A stretch of DNA of 64,000 nt from Saprospiraceae bacterium (GTDB taxonomy: Bacteria; Bacteroidota; Bacteroidia; Chitinophagales; Saprospiraceae): positions 62,001-126,000 of the forward strand of contig JAJCYI010000163.1 of NCBI GenBank assembly GCA_029263015.1, in the 5' to 3' direction. A program made the position numbers and the translations under genes. This document shows positions 54,595 to 62,601 of the stretch, in pieces (the stretch's first letter is position 1; each line of letters opens with the position of its first letter). The notes beneath the pieces were generated by a model. That model ran no database searches and had not been told where the DNA came from. It was given only the letters and a program-made list of their open reading frames with translations.

Positions 54595-55059
54595 TTACTT
54601 GGCGCTTTCCCAATTTTTTTTCATCATGGAGACCATGCTTGCCTCCTCGGCATTCCAAGGGATGATGGTATTGAATGGTTCACCTTCATAAAGGTCGTTG
54701 TAAAAAAGATACAACTTGCCATCACGGATTTTGAATGTTTTTGGATCGGACGGCACAAGCGCACCCATTTTTGCTACAGCGAAAGCACAATACCCGCCAC
54801 AGACTGGAGCATACTTCCCAGGGTCGGCCTTGAAATTGGACTGATGCTTCGCATTGGTGAAATAATAAGTAGCGCCGTTGTGATCCACCGTAAATTGTTT
54901 GCTGCCCTGTACTGCTTGGTTTTGGGTGAAATAAGCCACTGGGTCGTAACCTTTTATGGCAACCCCACTATCGGTTTTATAAGTTTTATGGTTTTGTGCA
55001 AGAAGACTTACGCCCGCCAACAGCAAGGTCATAAAGGTGAAAAAGATTTGCTTTTGCAT
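54595..55059 (-). CDS. secreted YHS-domain protein
   Basis: 154 residues from ATG 55059 (MQKQIFFTFMTLLLAGVSLLAQ, a clean signal peptide); a longer frame to 55131 exists. The YHS domain (about 28-80) reads AIKGYDPVAYFTQNQAVQGSKQF, and ATYYFTNAKHQSNFKADPGKYAPVCGGYCAFAV carries the conserved PVCGGYCA block. YHS domains bind metals, often copper or heavy metals. It lies opposite to the AraC regulator at 55240 with 180 bases between; shared control is plausible but unproven. Confidence 0.88.
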   Translation of the reverse strand: MQKQIFFTFMTLLLAGVSLLAQNHKTYKTDSGVAIKGYDPVAYFTQNQAVQGSKQFTVDHNGATYYFTNAKHQSNFKADPGKYAPVCGGYCAFAVAKMGALVPSDPKTFKIRDGKLYLFYNDLYEGEPFNTIIPWNAEEASMVSMMKKNWESAK

Positions 55060-55239
55060 GGTAAAATTTTTTGTGAAGAAATTATTGATAAAAAAGCCAA
55101 TGGTCATATGGCAGGACAAAGGTGCAGCCAAGTAGCAAGAACAATGTTTGCAAAATGTACAAATTAATTGCCCTATCGTACAATATTTTGAACGATACGT
55201 ATATATAGTTTAACTTTATTGCTTAATAACAATGTTGAC

Positions 55240-56172
55240 ATGGATGTATTAAGTGATATTCTTCAAGCCATAGAACTTAAAAGCGCGGTCTATTTCCAGC
55301 ACGATTTCACAACACCATGGGGAATGGAAATGCCAAAAAGCCCTGTTGCAATATTCCATATTGTGGTCAGGGGCAAATGTTATTTTGATATGGAAAACAT
55401 GGAAAATCCATTGCCCTTGTTCGGTGGAGACATCGTGCTGCTGCCACTTGGCGACCAACATATACTGAAAGATAATTTAAACTATTCATGCAAACCTGGA
55501 CCGGATGTCCTGTCTTGCATCGTCAATGGCAAAGCGCCTTTCGAAGGCTCTGAAGTAAGCGCTACATTGATTTGTGGGCACTTCGAACTGGACAGGGATT
55601 TGGGACACCCGCTCTTGGAAAACCTCCCTCGGTTAATTCATATCAGAAAACAAGATAGAGGAGGCTCTTCCATGCTTGAAACAGTGGCGATGATGTTGAT
55701 GGAAGAAAGCGTTGCTGGATTGCCCGGCTCCGACCGCATCTTGCACAGACTGGCTGATGTGCTATTCATTTCAGTCCTGCGCATCCACTTGGTTCGGGAA
55801 CAAGACAACGGTTCCCGCTTAAAAGCATTGAACGACCCCGCAATTAGCAAAGCCCTGGAACTGATGCACCATCAACCTGAAAGTAATTGGACATTAGAAA
55901 CCATTGCCAGATCTGCTGGAATTTCCCGAACCCTCCTGGCCAACCGATTTCGGGAAACGGTAGGTAAAACACCGATGAGCTACCTGACTTTCTGGCGAAT
56001 GCTCAAAGCCCGAAAGCTTTTGTCCTCCAATGATCTGTCTTTAAGAGAAATTGCCGAAACGGTAGGCTACCAGTCTGAATCAGCTTTCAATCGGGCATTT
56101 AAAAACCAATTCCAGTTTTCGCCTGGGAAATATCGGCGAATGAAGAAAGAACAGTCCACTCCCGCTGCTTAA
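55240..56172 (+). CDS. AraC-family regulator with cupin-type ligand domain
   Basis: 310 residues from ATG 55240 (an upstream TTG frame at 55219 is less likely). The N-terminal cupin domain (FHIVVRGKCYFDMENMENPLPLFGGDIVLLPLGDQHIL block) is the Cupin_6 type, followed by a helical middle. The C-terminal AraC domain has two helix-turn-helix motifs (NWTLETIARSAGISRTLLANRFRETVGKTP; LSLREIAETVGYQSESAFNRAFKNQFQFSPGKYRR). Likely ligand-dependent activator of a neighbouring gene, possibly the divergent YHS gene. Confidence 0.9.
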   Translation: MDVLSDILQAIELKSAVYFQHDFTTPWGMEMPKSPVAIFHIVVRGKCYFDMENMENPLPLFGGDIVLLPLGDQHILKDNLNYSCKPGPDVLSCIVNGKAPFEGSEVSATLICGHFELDRDLGHPLLENLPRLIHIRKQDRGGSSMLETVAMMLMEESVAGLPGSDRILHRLADVLFISVLRIHLVREQDNGSRLKALNDPAISKALELMHHQPESNWTLETIARSAGISRTLLANRFRETVGKTPMSYLTFWRMLKARKLLSSNDLSLREIAETVGYQSESAFNRAFKNQFQFSPGKYRRMKKEQSTPAA

Positions 56173-56173
56173 T

Positions 56174-56220
56174 AACGGTCAAAGAATAACTTCCCGTTTT
56201 ATGCTGATTCTTTGACCGTT
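56174..56220 (+). terminator. inverted repeat after the AraC gene
   Basis: AACGGTCAAAGAAT (56174-56187) and ATTCTTTGACCGTT (56207-56220), a perfect 14-bp stem with a 19-base loop, starting two bases after the AraC stop. No long T-run. Confidence 0.55.
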
Positions 56221-56390
56221 GGTTAGCGATGAAGTATGTCAGGTCAAAGACGATCAAGTATTTTTAATAATTCTTCCTATTCGGAATGTCTAATGTAGGA
56301 CGTTAAAAGCAGCGTTCATCTCCTAACTTGCAGTATTCTTCATACAGATTAAGAATTTATCAAATTTTTCTATCTGCAAAATTTTACTTT

Positions 56391-56810
56391 ATGAATAGAT
56401 TACTTTTTCTTTTGCTTGTCACTTTGGTATTCGCTGGCACGGCCTGCAACAAAGAAACAGAGAATTTGCCCACACCCGAAGCCGTGATGATAAAGTTTGT
56501 AAATAAATCTGGCGAGAGCATAGAAGGCCTGACCGTGAGTCGGGCGGACATTGGCTACCTAAAAAATGGCAGCACTTCTGAGGAGTATTTCCGCTATGAA
56601 AAATTAGGGCAACAATTTGGCTATGCACTTGTAGAAACCGTCGGTACTATTGACGGCAAACGCTATTTTACTGCATCAGCCTGTCAAGGTGTTTGTGATA
56701 CACCGAGCGCCCCACACGGCGAATGGCTCACTCCCGGATATTATAAAATATCTGTTCGTGTTTCAAATGAAGCAGGAGGTGACTACTTAGAATTCCGTAT
56801 GCTGAACTAA
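56391..56810 (+). CDS. small secreted lipoprotein
   Basis: 139 residues from ATG 56391, giving a lipoprotein signal (LLFLLLVTLVFAGTAC). The mature part is beta-rich (AVMIKFVNKSGESIEGLTVSRADIGYL; YYKISVRVSNEAGGDYLEFRML) with a Cys pair (ACQGVCDTP). No family recognised. It stands alone between the AraC gene and the convergent DUF3179 gene. Confidence 0.7.
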   Translation: MNRLLFLLLVTLVFAGTACNKETENLPTPEAVMIKFVNKSGESIEGLTVSRADIGYLKNGSTSEEYFRYEKLGQQFGYALVETVGTIDGKRYFTASACQGVCDTPSAPHGEWLTPGYYKISVRVSNEAGGDYLEFRMLN

Positions 56811-56814
56811 AGTT

Positions 56815-56859
56815 AATGGAGAATGGAGAAAAAAAATCCATTCTCCATTCTCCATTTTT
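56815..56859. terminator. bidirectional terminator of convergent genes
   Basis: AATGGAGAATGGA (56815-56827) and TCCATTCTCCATT (56837-56849), a perfect 13-bp stem with an A-rich loop, followed by a T-run. Separates the lipoprotein and DUF3179 genes. Confidence 0.85.
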
Positions 56860-57739
56860 AGTTCCCTTTCCCCATCTTATCCTTTTCTCCCCATTTCGGC
56901 GCAATTGATTCTCCCTTATTCTGGCCCGGTGAAACATCGTCGTATTTACGGTGCCAAGTGGTAGGGCGTTCGAAATCCTGCCCTGACTTTAATACTTGGG
57001 CATCAGGGTGGTTTTTTTGAATATCTGCCCAGGTCGTTTGCTTCCACATTTTTTCATCCAATACCACCATGTCTGTTCCTTGCATTTTACCTGAAACAGC
57101 TTTGCCAGTAAGTGGCCACCAGAGGCTCTCCGTTTCCCGGTCCCACATCACAAAGCCATCCAGTCCATCCCAAACCTCTGGATCATAATAAGTGTAACCA
57201 CTCAATGCGAACGTATATTCCTTTCCACCGATGACTCGGTCGTACATTGCTCCTAAATCGGCAAGGATACAGTAGGCTGCAAAGACCGGTTTCCCGTCGA
57301 TCACATCGTTGACAACCTCGTGGTGAGTCAGATCTTTAATGGAATAAGCTTTGGTTTCATTGCCCATTTTTGCCAACAAGAAGCGGTCGTCGTCCTGCCA
57401 GAGACTGGTGGCTTCTTTTACAGATATGAATGCTGGTTCCAACAGCGCCGGAAAGCGTTCCCGCCCAATGCCATAGTGGAATTGTTCATCTTTGAGCGTG
57501 TAGCCCGTGATGTCAAAATGCTGTTCTTCCCGCTTACCTCCGTATAAATAATTCTGTCCGCCTTTTTCAAAGAATTTTCCATTTGAGAGCGCAGAAGGGC
57601 GTTGCCTTTTTTGAGGAGGCGCTTCGGCTTTCGCCGATAATGGTTCTTTTGCTGATACTTTTGCCGTGCGGGAATTGATACAGCTAAAGAGCAAAAAAAA
57701 GCCGAATAGAGTCAAGGAGAGGAAGGTAATTTTTTTCAT
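56858..57739 (-). CDS. DUF3179-domain lipoprotein
   Basis: 293 residues with a lipoprotein signal (LTLFGFFLLFSC). The DUF3179 core is visible in RFPALLEPAFISVKEATSLWQDDDRFLLAKMGNETKAYSIKDLTHHEVVNDVIDGKPVFAAYCILADLG (block starts), YTYYDPEVWDG and SLWWPLTGKAVSGKMQG. The family has no known activity; the conserved Cys in AAYCILADLG and the His pair LTHHEVVND are candidate metal ligands. Lone gene upstream of the 57801-57999 repeat element. Confidence 0.85.
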   Translation of the reverse strand: MKKITFLSLTLFGFFLLFSCINSRTAKVSAKEPLSAKAEAPPQKRQRPSALSNGKFFEKGGQNYLYGGKREEQHFDITGYTLKDEQFHYGIGRERFPALLEPAFISVKEATSLWQDDDRFLLAKMGNETKAYSIKDLTHHEVVNDVIDGKPVFAAYCILADLGAMYDRVIGGKEYTFALSGYTYYDPEVWDGLDGFVMWDRETESLWWPLTGKAVSGKMQGTDMVVLDEKMWKQTTWADIQKNHPDAQVLKSGQDFERPTTWHRKYDDVSPGQNKGESIAPKWGEKDKMGKGN

Positions 57740-57800
57740 GTTGAGATTGATTTAAGATCAGGCACTTATCACGTGAACATAGGTTTTAGGTTAAATGAAA

Positions 57801-57999
57801 ATTTCTCTACCGTACACTTTTTATTCTGACCTCTTTAGAGGTCTAATATGGGTAGAAATAAATGAAACAAGCAGTTGTTCGTGCCGTCAGGTACGCAACG
57901 TTGCGTACCTGACGGCACGAAACCCGTACACTTCTAATATTTACCTACCTACATTTGACCCCTCTGGGGTCAGTTTAAAAAAGTGTACGGTAGAGAAAT
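57801..57999. repeat. 199-bp element with 22-bp terminal inverted repeats and central 44-bp palindrome
   Basis: Outer perfect 22-bp inverted repeats start ATTTCTCTACCGTACAC (57801-57822) and end at 57999 (57978-57999). Inside, TGACCTC...GAGGTC and GACCCCTC...GGGGTC hairpins flank a perfect 44-bp palindrome at 57878-57921 (CGTGCCGTCAGGTACGCAA arms). The flanks share GAAA on both sides, a possible target duplication. No coding content. Confidence 0.75.
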
Positions 58000-58029
58000 G
58001 AAAATCAAGAAGATGGCTAGTATTTATTT

Positions 58030-58551
58030 TCAATACACCACCTCTCCCCGATTCACCCACTTTCCCCATTTTTCATTGTAGCCGTGTACTTTTTGTGTTG
58101 TTTTATTTTGATTGTCAACCATTGGGTGGCCTTTGTTCGTCCAGTCAAAAATACCGCCTTTCAGATTATATACTTCTGTAAAACCAGCCTTCTGCAACTT
58201 TTCACCAATCCGCTCACTTCGGTAGCCCACCGAGCAATAGGTGACGATAAGTGTGTTTTTGGGCAAGTCGTTTATTTTTTTCAAATTGAATTTATCAAAA
58301 CCAACCCGACGGGCACCGGCAAGGTGACCGACTTCAAATTCGTTTTGCTCACGGGTATCAAGTAAGGCAACAGGTTGTTCTAATAGCAGCAGTTCTTCCA
58401 CGGTCATGTCTTTAACTGAACCTTTCGCCATTTGATCAGCCATTTCAATGAATTCCTGCTCTGTAAACTGCCCTGCTACTTCAATAGAAGGGAAACAATG
58501 GGTAAACAAAAAAACAATCAGGATAAGGTAATATGATCGGAATCTCATCAA
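58030..58551 (-). CDS. secreted rhodanese-domain protein
   Basis: 173 residues with a leader ending THCFPSIEVAG, possibly a lipoprotein. Rhodanese fold: VALLDTREQNEFEVGHLAGARRVGF, then the active-site loop TYCSVGYRSERIGEKL with the catalytic Cys, and GFTEVYNLKGGIFDWTNKGHPMV. Sulfurtransferase or phosphatase-like activity cannot be distinguished; the six-residue loop CSVGYR fits sulfurtransferase. Follows the repeat element on the minus strand. Confidence 0.9.
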   Translation of the reverse strand: MMRFRSYYLILIVFLFTHCFPSIEVAGQFTEQEFIEMADQMAKGSVKDMTVEELLLLEQPVALLDTREQNEFEVGHLAGARRVGFDKFNLKKINDLPKNTLIVTYCSVGYRSERIGEKLQKAGFTEVYNLKGGIFDWTNKGHPMVDNQNKTTQKVHGYNEKWGKWVNRGEVVY

Positions 58552-58972
58552 GTAATTTATTGTGATCTATTTGAGAAGCTATTTTAAAAACCTCAATAGA
58601 AACGCCAAGAAAGCATCTCTTGTTTTTCAGGAATGTCTGAGTCGGGACAATATGGACATGCGCAAAAATAAATCGGACAATTTGGGAGCGTTATTATCGC
58701 TCAAGCCCTTAGGACTGTCCGCTGGAAGTCACCACTTATGTTACCTTGATTTTTCTTCTCAAACCAATGTCAGGATATACATTCCCTCTCTACTAAAATC
58801 TCGAAACCTTCATTCTTTCACCCTAAACGGGAACAATCATTCAAGAGCGTCTTTTTCATAATATAGTAGTAATTTTTAATTGGCGTAGTCGCCGAGTGAA
58901 ATTTCGCACGGCGGCTACTTTCTTTCCACAGAGACGCTTTGGTTTATTTTGAACCCAACATAAAACATTGCC
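58552..58972. other. intergenic region, no convincing gene
   Basis: 421 bases between the rhodanese gene and the small ORF at 58973. It contains an ORF of 99 codons at 58562-58861 that looks spurious and a hairpin at 58885-58918 (GTAGTCGCCG / CGGCGGCTAC). Confidence 0.5.
58885..58918. terminator. hairpin upstream of the small basic ORF
   Basis: GTAGTCGCCG (58885-58894) and CGGCGGCTAC (58909-58918), ten pairs with one G-U, followed by TTTCTTTCC. Lies 55 bases before the ORF start at 58973, so it may be a leader structure rather than an end. Confidence 0.5.
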
Positions 58973-59224
58973 ATGAAAGACTTAAGAATCGTTTTTATCA
59001 ACCATCGGCAACTGAACAAAAGATTACGTTCGCTCCGCGGTAAAGTACTCCAAGGAAAAGAGGAATTCCACGCAAGGCTTGACAAAATGCACCGCTCGTT
59101 GCGGAATAACCTGCAATATTTGAAACAACAACAAATAGCAGAGGCATTGGACGAAGCACATATTTTCCAAATGAACAGAACTGGTTTTCACCCCCACCTT
59201 CTTCTTTCTGACCCAAACGAATAA
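58973..59224 (+). CDS. small basic protein of unknown function
   Basis: 83 residues, strongly basic and helical (MKDLRIVFINHRQLNKRLRS; QGKEEFHARLDKMHRSLRNN; YLKQQQIAEALDEAHIF), without signal peptide or membrane span. Could be a nucleic-acid-binding or regulatory peptide. The ATG context and length are acceptable, but no family is recognised, so it may not be real. Confidence 0.45.
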   Translation: MKDLRIVFINHRQLNKRLRSLRGKVLQGKEEFHARLDKMHRSLRNNLQYLKQQQIAEALDEAHIFQMNRTGFHPHLLLSDPNE

Positions 59225-59254
59225 GCTAAATTAGGATCTGTGCGTATGGTGTAA

Positions 59255-59301
59255 CCGGAAGTTGTACTTCCGGCTGCTCCAAACTCAGAAGTACAACTTC
59301 T
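59255..59301. repeat. paired small palindromes
   Basis: CCGGAAGT-TGT-ACTTCCGG (59255-59273) and AGAAGT-ACA-ACTTCT (59287-59301), between the small basic ORF and the convergent phospholipase gene. Could act as a weak bidirectional terminator. Confidence 0.6.
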
Positions 59302-59303
59302 AG

Positions 59304-61556
59304 CTACTTTTCCTGCCCATCTCCCAACACATCCACCAATTTACTTAGCCTTAGTTTGCTTTCATCAGAGTGTATCCCTCCCAATATGTCCAACCGTTCC
59401 CGTTCTGTCAGGTAGAAAGAGATAGGCGAATCTTTCAAAAATTCAGATGGCCGATAGGTGAACCTGATAATGTCAAAATAGTCTTTGCCGAGCATTTCGT
59501 AAAGGAAGCCTAATTCGTTATCGTGTTCGTAATCCTGCAAACTGATTAATTTGAATGCGATTTCCAGTGGGTTGAACATGGTTTCAAAAACCCCTTGGTT
59601 TTCATTGTTCACCACATCGTGGTCGCGGTCGAAAGCACGCACAATGATGAACACCACCCCACCGGTATTTTCCTTGATCCAATCTTTGAATACGGTGACG
59701 AAACGGGTAGCTGATTTCAAACCAAAATTATCGCGGAAACCTGCATCCAATACTTCTATGCTAGGATTGCTCGGCAGATTGACGTTCGGCAGTACATATG
59801 GATAGGTGGCATTCATGCGAAGTGCGGAGGTAAACCGAAGGTCCATGGCACCTTGGTTTTTGAAAATACGCCCAAAATCTACAGCATCCACTTGCAGGGA
59901 AAACGGCACCTCCAAACCTGCGGGCTCCTGCATCATATATGCAACAGGTTGAGATGAAATGACTAACCGCCGGCCATCGTCAACTATGGATGGGGTAATG
60001 AACACCATTGGGATGATGGCATCTTTTTCAGGTTGAGTATAAGCTCCAATGGATTTGGAAAGTAGTCCATTAGTATTTTCATTCAACGCTTTTTCAAAAA
60101 TATAGCCCCGGTCTTTTTTGTATTTGTGATCCCCCTCCTTAAAAGTAGCCCAAGGAAGAAATAGGTCGTTTGTTACAATAGCAAATGAAATGGGATTCAA
60201 AAGATCTTGCGAAATGGTGTAAATATGGTCTTCACAATACAAGTCCATCTCTTCTCCCTGTTTTTCCCGCAGCACCAATTCGCGGTAATACGACGAACCG
60301 ATCATGCCACCGGAAGCCCCAGAAATAAGTACAGTATGATCCATAAACCTACCCCCGGTCATGCTGTCGGCAGTTTGCAAAACAAGCGTAGACCATGCCG
60401 CAGATTTCAATCCTCCCCCACTCACACAGGCAAAGAGCATTTTGGGTTTTTCGCCATTCTGCCCGCTCACATTTTGTTTCCATTTTTCTAAAATGGCAAT
60501 GGTCGCCTGCTTATCGGCATTCACAGAATCTTTGCTGCAGACCATCTTCAGTCGATCAGGGTGGTAAACCGCTGGTGCCACCGTATAATCCAGTCCATAT
60601 GCCTTATTTTTATGGTGGAAAAGATTATTACTAGTCAGGAAATTTATCAAAAACAGAAGTATAATGAGACCTGTCACACGCCATTTATTGAACCAATAGG
60701 AAATGGCCCCTGCCACTGCCATCATGATACTTGCCAGCAGGAATATGCTCGCCCCCGTGGGTATTCGCAAGGCTGGCCTGTCCATGAACGCCCCCAACAT
60801 GATAAGCACCACAAAGGTGAACAATTGCACGACCAAGGCATTCAAATGGTTTTGCTTAAAAACGCGGAGTAGCAAAACAGAATCGTAGTGCGCCACGCTC
60901 CTCACCAACCGGGGTCGGAAGGTTTCTGTCAGGTAAGTGTCCACCCGCCACTGGTTGCGGTTGAGTTTGATGTCTTCCAGTAGCGGCAGGGCTTCTTTGC
61001 CGGGAGCTATTTTACCTTCGATCAAATCCTGATCGTTCATTTTGAGCAAAGTAAAAATGTCTTTGTTCGTAAAATTGAAATACAGGGAAATCGTCAGGAC
61101 TAACGTGGCAAAGCCAATCAAGAATCCCAAACTATTGAGGCTGACTTCTCCCAATTCTTTGAGTTCGTAATTGATCCCGAATTTTACCTGGAAATAAAAA
61201 TATACGACTATAAAACTGAGCGGGATCACCATGTTGTTGAGTGCAAACTTGGTAAACGGGCGTCCCAATGAAGCCAGGAAGGAAAAACGGTAGGCCCCCA
61301 ACAAATAGGAAGTCAAGTTCCAACTCATCACCAAAGCTCCAAATCCTACCCCGACATAAAAGAAACTCCAAAAACCCACTTTCCCCAAATATTCTGGTGA
61401 TAAGAATAAGTATCGCAACCCGAACTTCCCGCCAAAATTTCCCGTTACGGTCATGGCCAGCAAGGCCCAGGTAAAAAAGAGCAATAGGTTGCTCCGCAAG
61501 TGCAGGATGAGCAGTTGAAATGGAAAAGAATAAAGTATGTCGGTCAGTTTTTTCAC
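59304..61556 (-). CDS. membrane patatin-like phospholipase
   Basis: 750 residues. The N-terminal half has about eight membrane spans (LLLFFTWALLAMTVTGNFGG, LVLTISLYFNF, LVVQLFTFVVLIMLGAF, ITGLIILLFLINFL region and others). The catalytic domain starts near 370 with the oxyanion loop VSGGGLKSAAW, then the nucleophile motif GASGGM (Ser in GxSxG) and the Asp of EVLDAGFRDNFGLKSA, giving the patatin Ser-Asp dyad. Probably releases fatty acids from membrane lipids. Membrane-fused patatins of this length are common in Bacteroidota; the substrate is unknown. Confidence 0.83.
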   Translation of the reverse strand: MKKLTDILYSFPFQLLILHLRSNLLLFFTWALLAMTVTGNFGGKFGLRYLFLSPEYLGKVGFWSFFYVGVGFGALVMSWNLTSYLLGAYRFSFLASLGRPFTKFALNNMVIPLSFIVVYFYFQVKFGINYELKELGEVSLNSLGFLIGFATLVLTISLYFNFTNKDIFTLLKMNDQDLIEGKIAPGKEALPLLEDIKLNRNQWRVDTYLTETFRPRLVRSVAHYDSVLLLRVFKQNHLNALVVQLFTFVVLIMLGAFMDRPALRIPTGASIFLLASIMMAVAGAISYWFNKWRVTGLIILLFLINFLTSNNLFHHKNKAYGLDYTVAPAVYHPDRLKMVCSKDSVNADKQATIAILEKWKQNVSGQNGEKPKMLFACVSGGGLKSAAWSTLVLQTADSMTGGRFMDHTVLISGASGGMIGSSYYRELVLREKQGEEMDLYCEDHIYTISQDLLNPISFAIVTNDLFLPWATFKEGDHKYKKDRGYIFEKALNENTNGLLSKSIGAYTQPEKDAIIPMVFITPSIVDDGRRLVISSQPVAYMMQEPAGLEVPFSLQVDAVDFGRIFKNQGAMDLRFTSALRMNATYPYVLPNVNLPSNPSIEVLDAGFRDNFGLKSATRFVTVFKDWIKENTGGVVFIIVRAFDRDHDVVNNENQGVFETMFNPLEIAFKLISLQDYEHDNELGFLYEMLGKDYFDIIRFTYRPSEFLKDSPISFYLTERERLDILGGIHSDESKLRLSKLVDVLGDGQEK

Positions 61557-61624
61557 TTCGTGTTAAACGGCTGACGGTAAACGGTGGATGGCGAACGGAA
61601 ATTTAGGAAAAAGAAACCGTCTGT

Positions 61625-61652
61625 CGTTTACCGCCTGTCGTTTACCGTTGAA
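61625..61652. repeat. 14-bp direct repeat upstream of pth
   Basis: CTGTCGTTTACCG occurs twice head to tail (about 61621-61648), and its complement CGGTAAACG occurs at 61575-61583, allowing a hairpin in the pth leader. Confidence 0.45.
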
Positions 61653-61685
61653 TATCTTTGCAGCCCCAATTATCAAGCAGACAAT

Positions 61686-62303
61686 ATGAGCTTTTTTTCA
61701 AATATACTAAAGCGGTTTTTTCAAAAACCCGAACCTGACCCAATGAAGTACCTCATTGCGGGCCTCGGCAACATGGGCCCTGATTACGATGACACCCGCC
61801 ACAACATCGGTTTTGATGTAGTGGATTATTTGGCAAAAGAATTTGATGCTACCTTTAAGAACGATACACTGGGCGACATCGCTGAGTTCAAACACAAAGG
61901 TCGCACATTCGTTCTGCTCAAGCCATCCACTTATATGAACCGCAGTGGAAAACCCGTCCGGTATTGGCTGACCAAAAAGAACATCAAAAAGGAAAATCTT
62001 TTGGTCGTTTTGGACGACCTCAATCTGCCATTCGGCAAAATGCGCCTCCGCAGCAAAGGTAGCGATGGCGGGCATAATGGCCTCAAAGACATTGACCAGC
62101 TTACTGGTGGCAATAACTACGCCCGCCTGCGGCTCGGTATTGGCAATGATTATGCAAAAGGCCGCCAAGCTGATTTTGTATTGAGTAAATGGAGCAATGA
62201 AGAAGCCGAGCAATTGTCTGGATTCCTCAAAAAAGCCGCAGATGGGGTGAAAGCATTTGGAACCTTGAAAATGAATTTTGCGATGAATCAGGTGAATGGG
62301 TAG
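61686..62303 (+). CDS. pth: peptidyl-tRNA hydrolase
   Basis: 205 residues from ATG 61686 (MSFFSNILKRFF); the classic start MKYLIAGLGNMGP lies at 61743, so a 19-residue extension is likely. Conserved blocks: GLGNMGPDYDDTRHNIGFDVVDYLA with the catalytic His in TRHNIGF, LLKPSTYMNRSGKPV, VVLDDLNLPFGKMRLRSKGSDGGHNGLKDI, and YARLRLGIG. Essential recycling of peptidyl-tRNA in the cytoplasm. Upstream of a region dense in repeats. Confidence 0.95.
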   Translation: MSFFSNILKRFFQKPEPDPMKYLIAGLGNMGPDYDDTRHNIGFDVVDYLAKEFDATFKNDTLGDIAEFKHKGRTFVLLKPSTYMNRSGKPVRYWLTKKNIKKENLLVVLDDLNLPFGKMRLRSKGSDGGHNGLKDIDQLTGGNNYARLRLGIGNDYAKGRQADFVLSKWSNEEAEQLSGFLKKAADGVKAFGTLKMNFAMNQVNG

Positions 62304-62360
62304 TGCGATAATAATTGCTCGTAGATTTAATTATGATTGGCCATAACTCGTCTATTTTTA

Positions 62361-62400
62361 TAGATATGGCTAATTATAACATCATAATTGGCCATATCTA
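62361..62400. terminator. hairpin after pth
   Basis: TAGATATGGC (62361-62370) and GCCATATCTA (62391-62400), extended inward with one mismatch to 17 bp, loop AACATC. Follows pth by about 60 bases. Confidence 0.6.
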
Positions 62401-62429
62401 TTTGATTAATACTACTTTTGGCTGAATAA

Positions 62430-62589
62430 GGGAGTTGGAAATAAATAACCTACCCGTTATGGCGAAGCTATCTTTTCTTGTAAAGGTGTTTGAAAAATTA
62501 AGCATAGCTGGGTTACGGTTCATTTTTAAAGCATCTTTAGAAGGAAAAAGAGCTAGTCAGAATGGGTAGGTTATTTGTTTCCAACTCCC
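62430..62589. repeat. 160-bp element with 26-bp inverted ends
   Basis: Ends start GGGAGTTGGAAATAAAT (62430-62455) and match the complement at 62564-62589 in 25 of 26 bases. The interior has no gene. It ends 12 bases before the start of the ATPase gene, so it may hold its promoter. Non-autonomous mobile element likely. Confidence 0.7.
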
Positions 62590-62601
62590 TAAAGCCGAAA
62601 T

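Noticed and set aside
58562-58861. Open frame of 99 codons after the rhodanese gene
   Set aside because: Composition is irregular, no domain or leader is visible, and it overlaps nothing conserved; likely chance.
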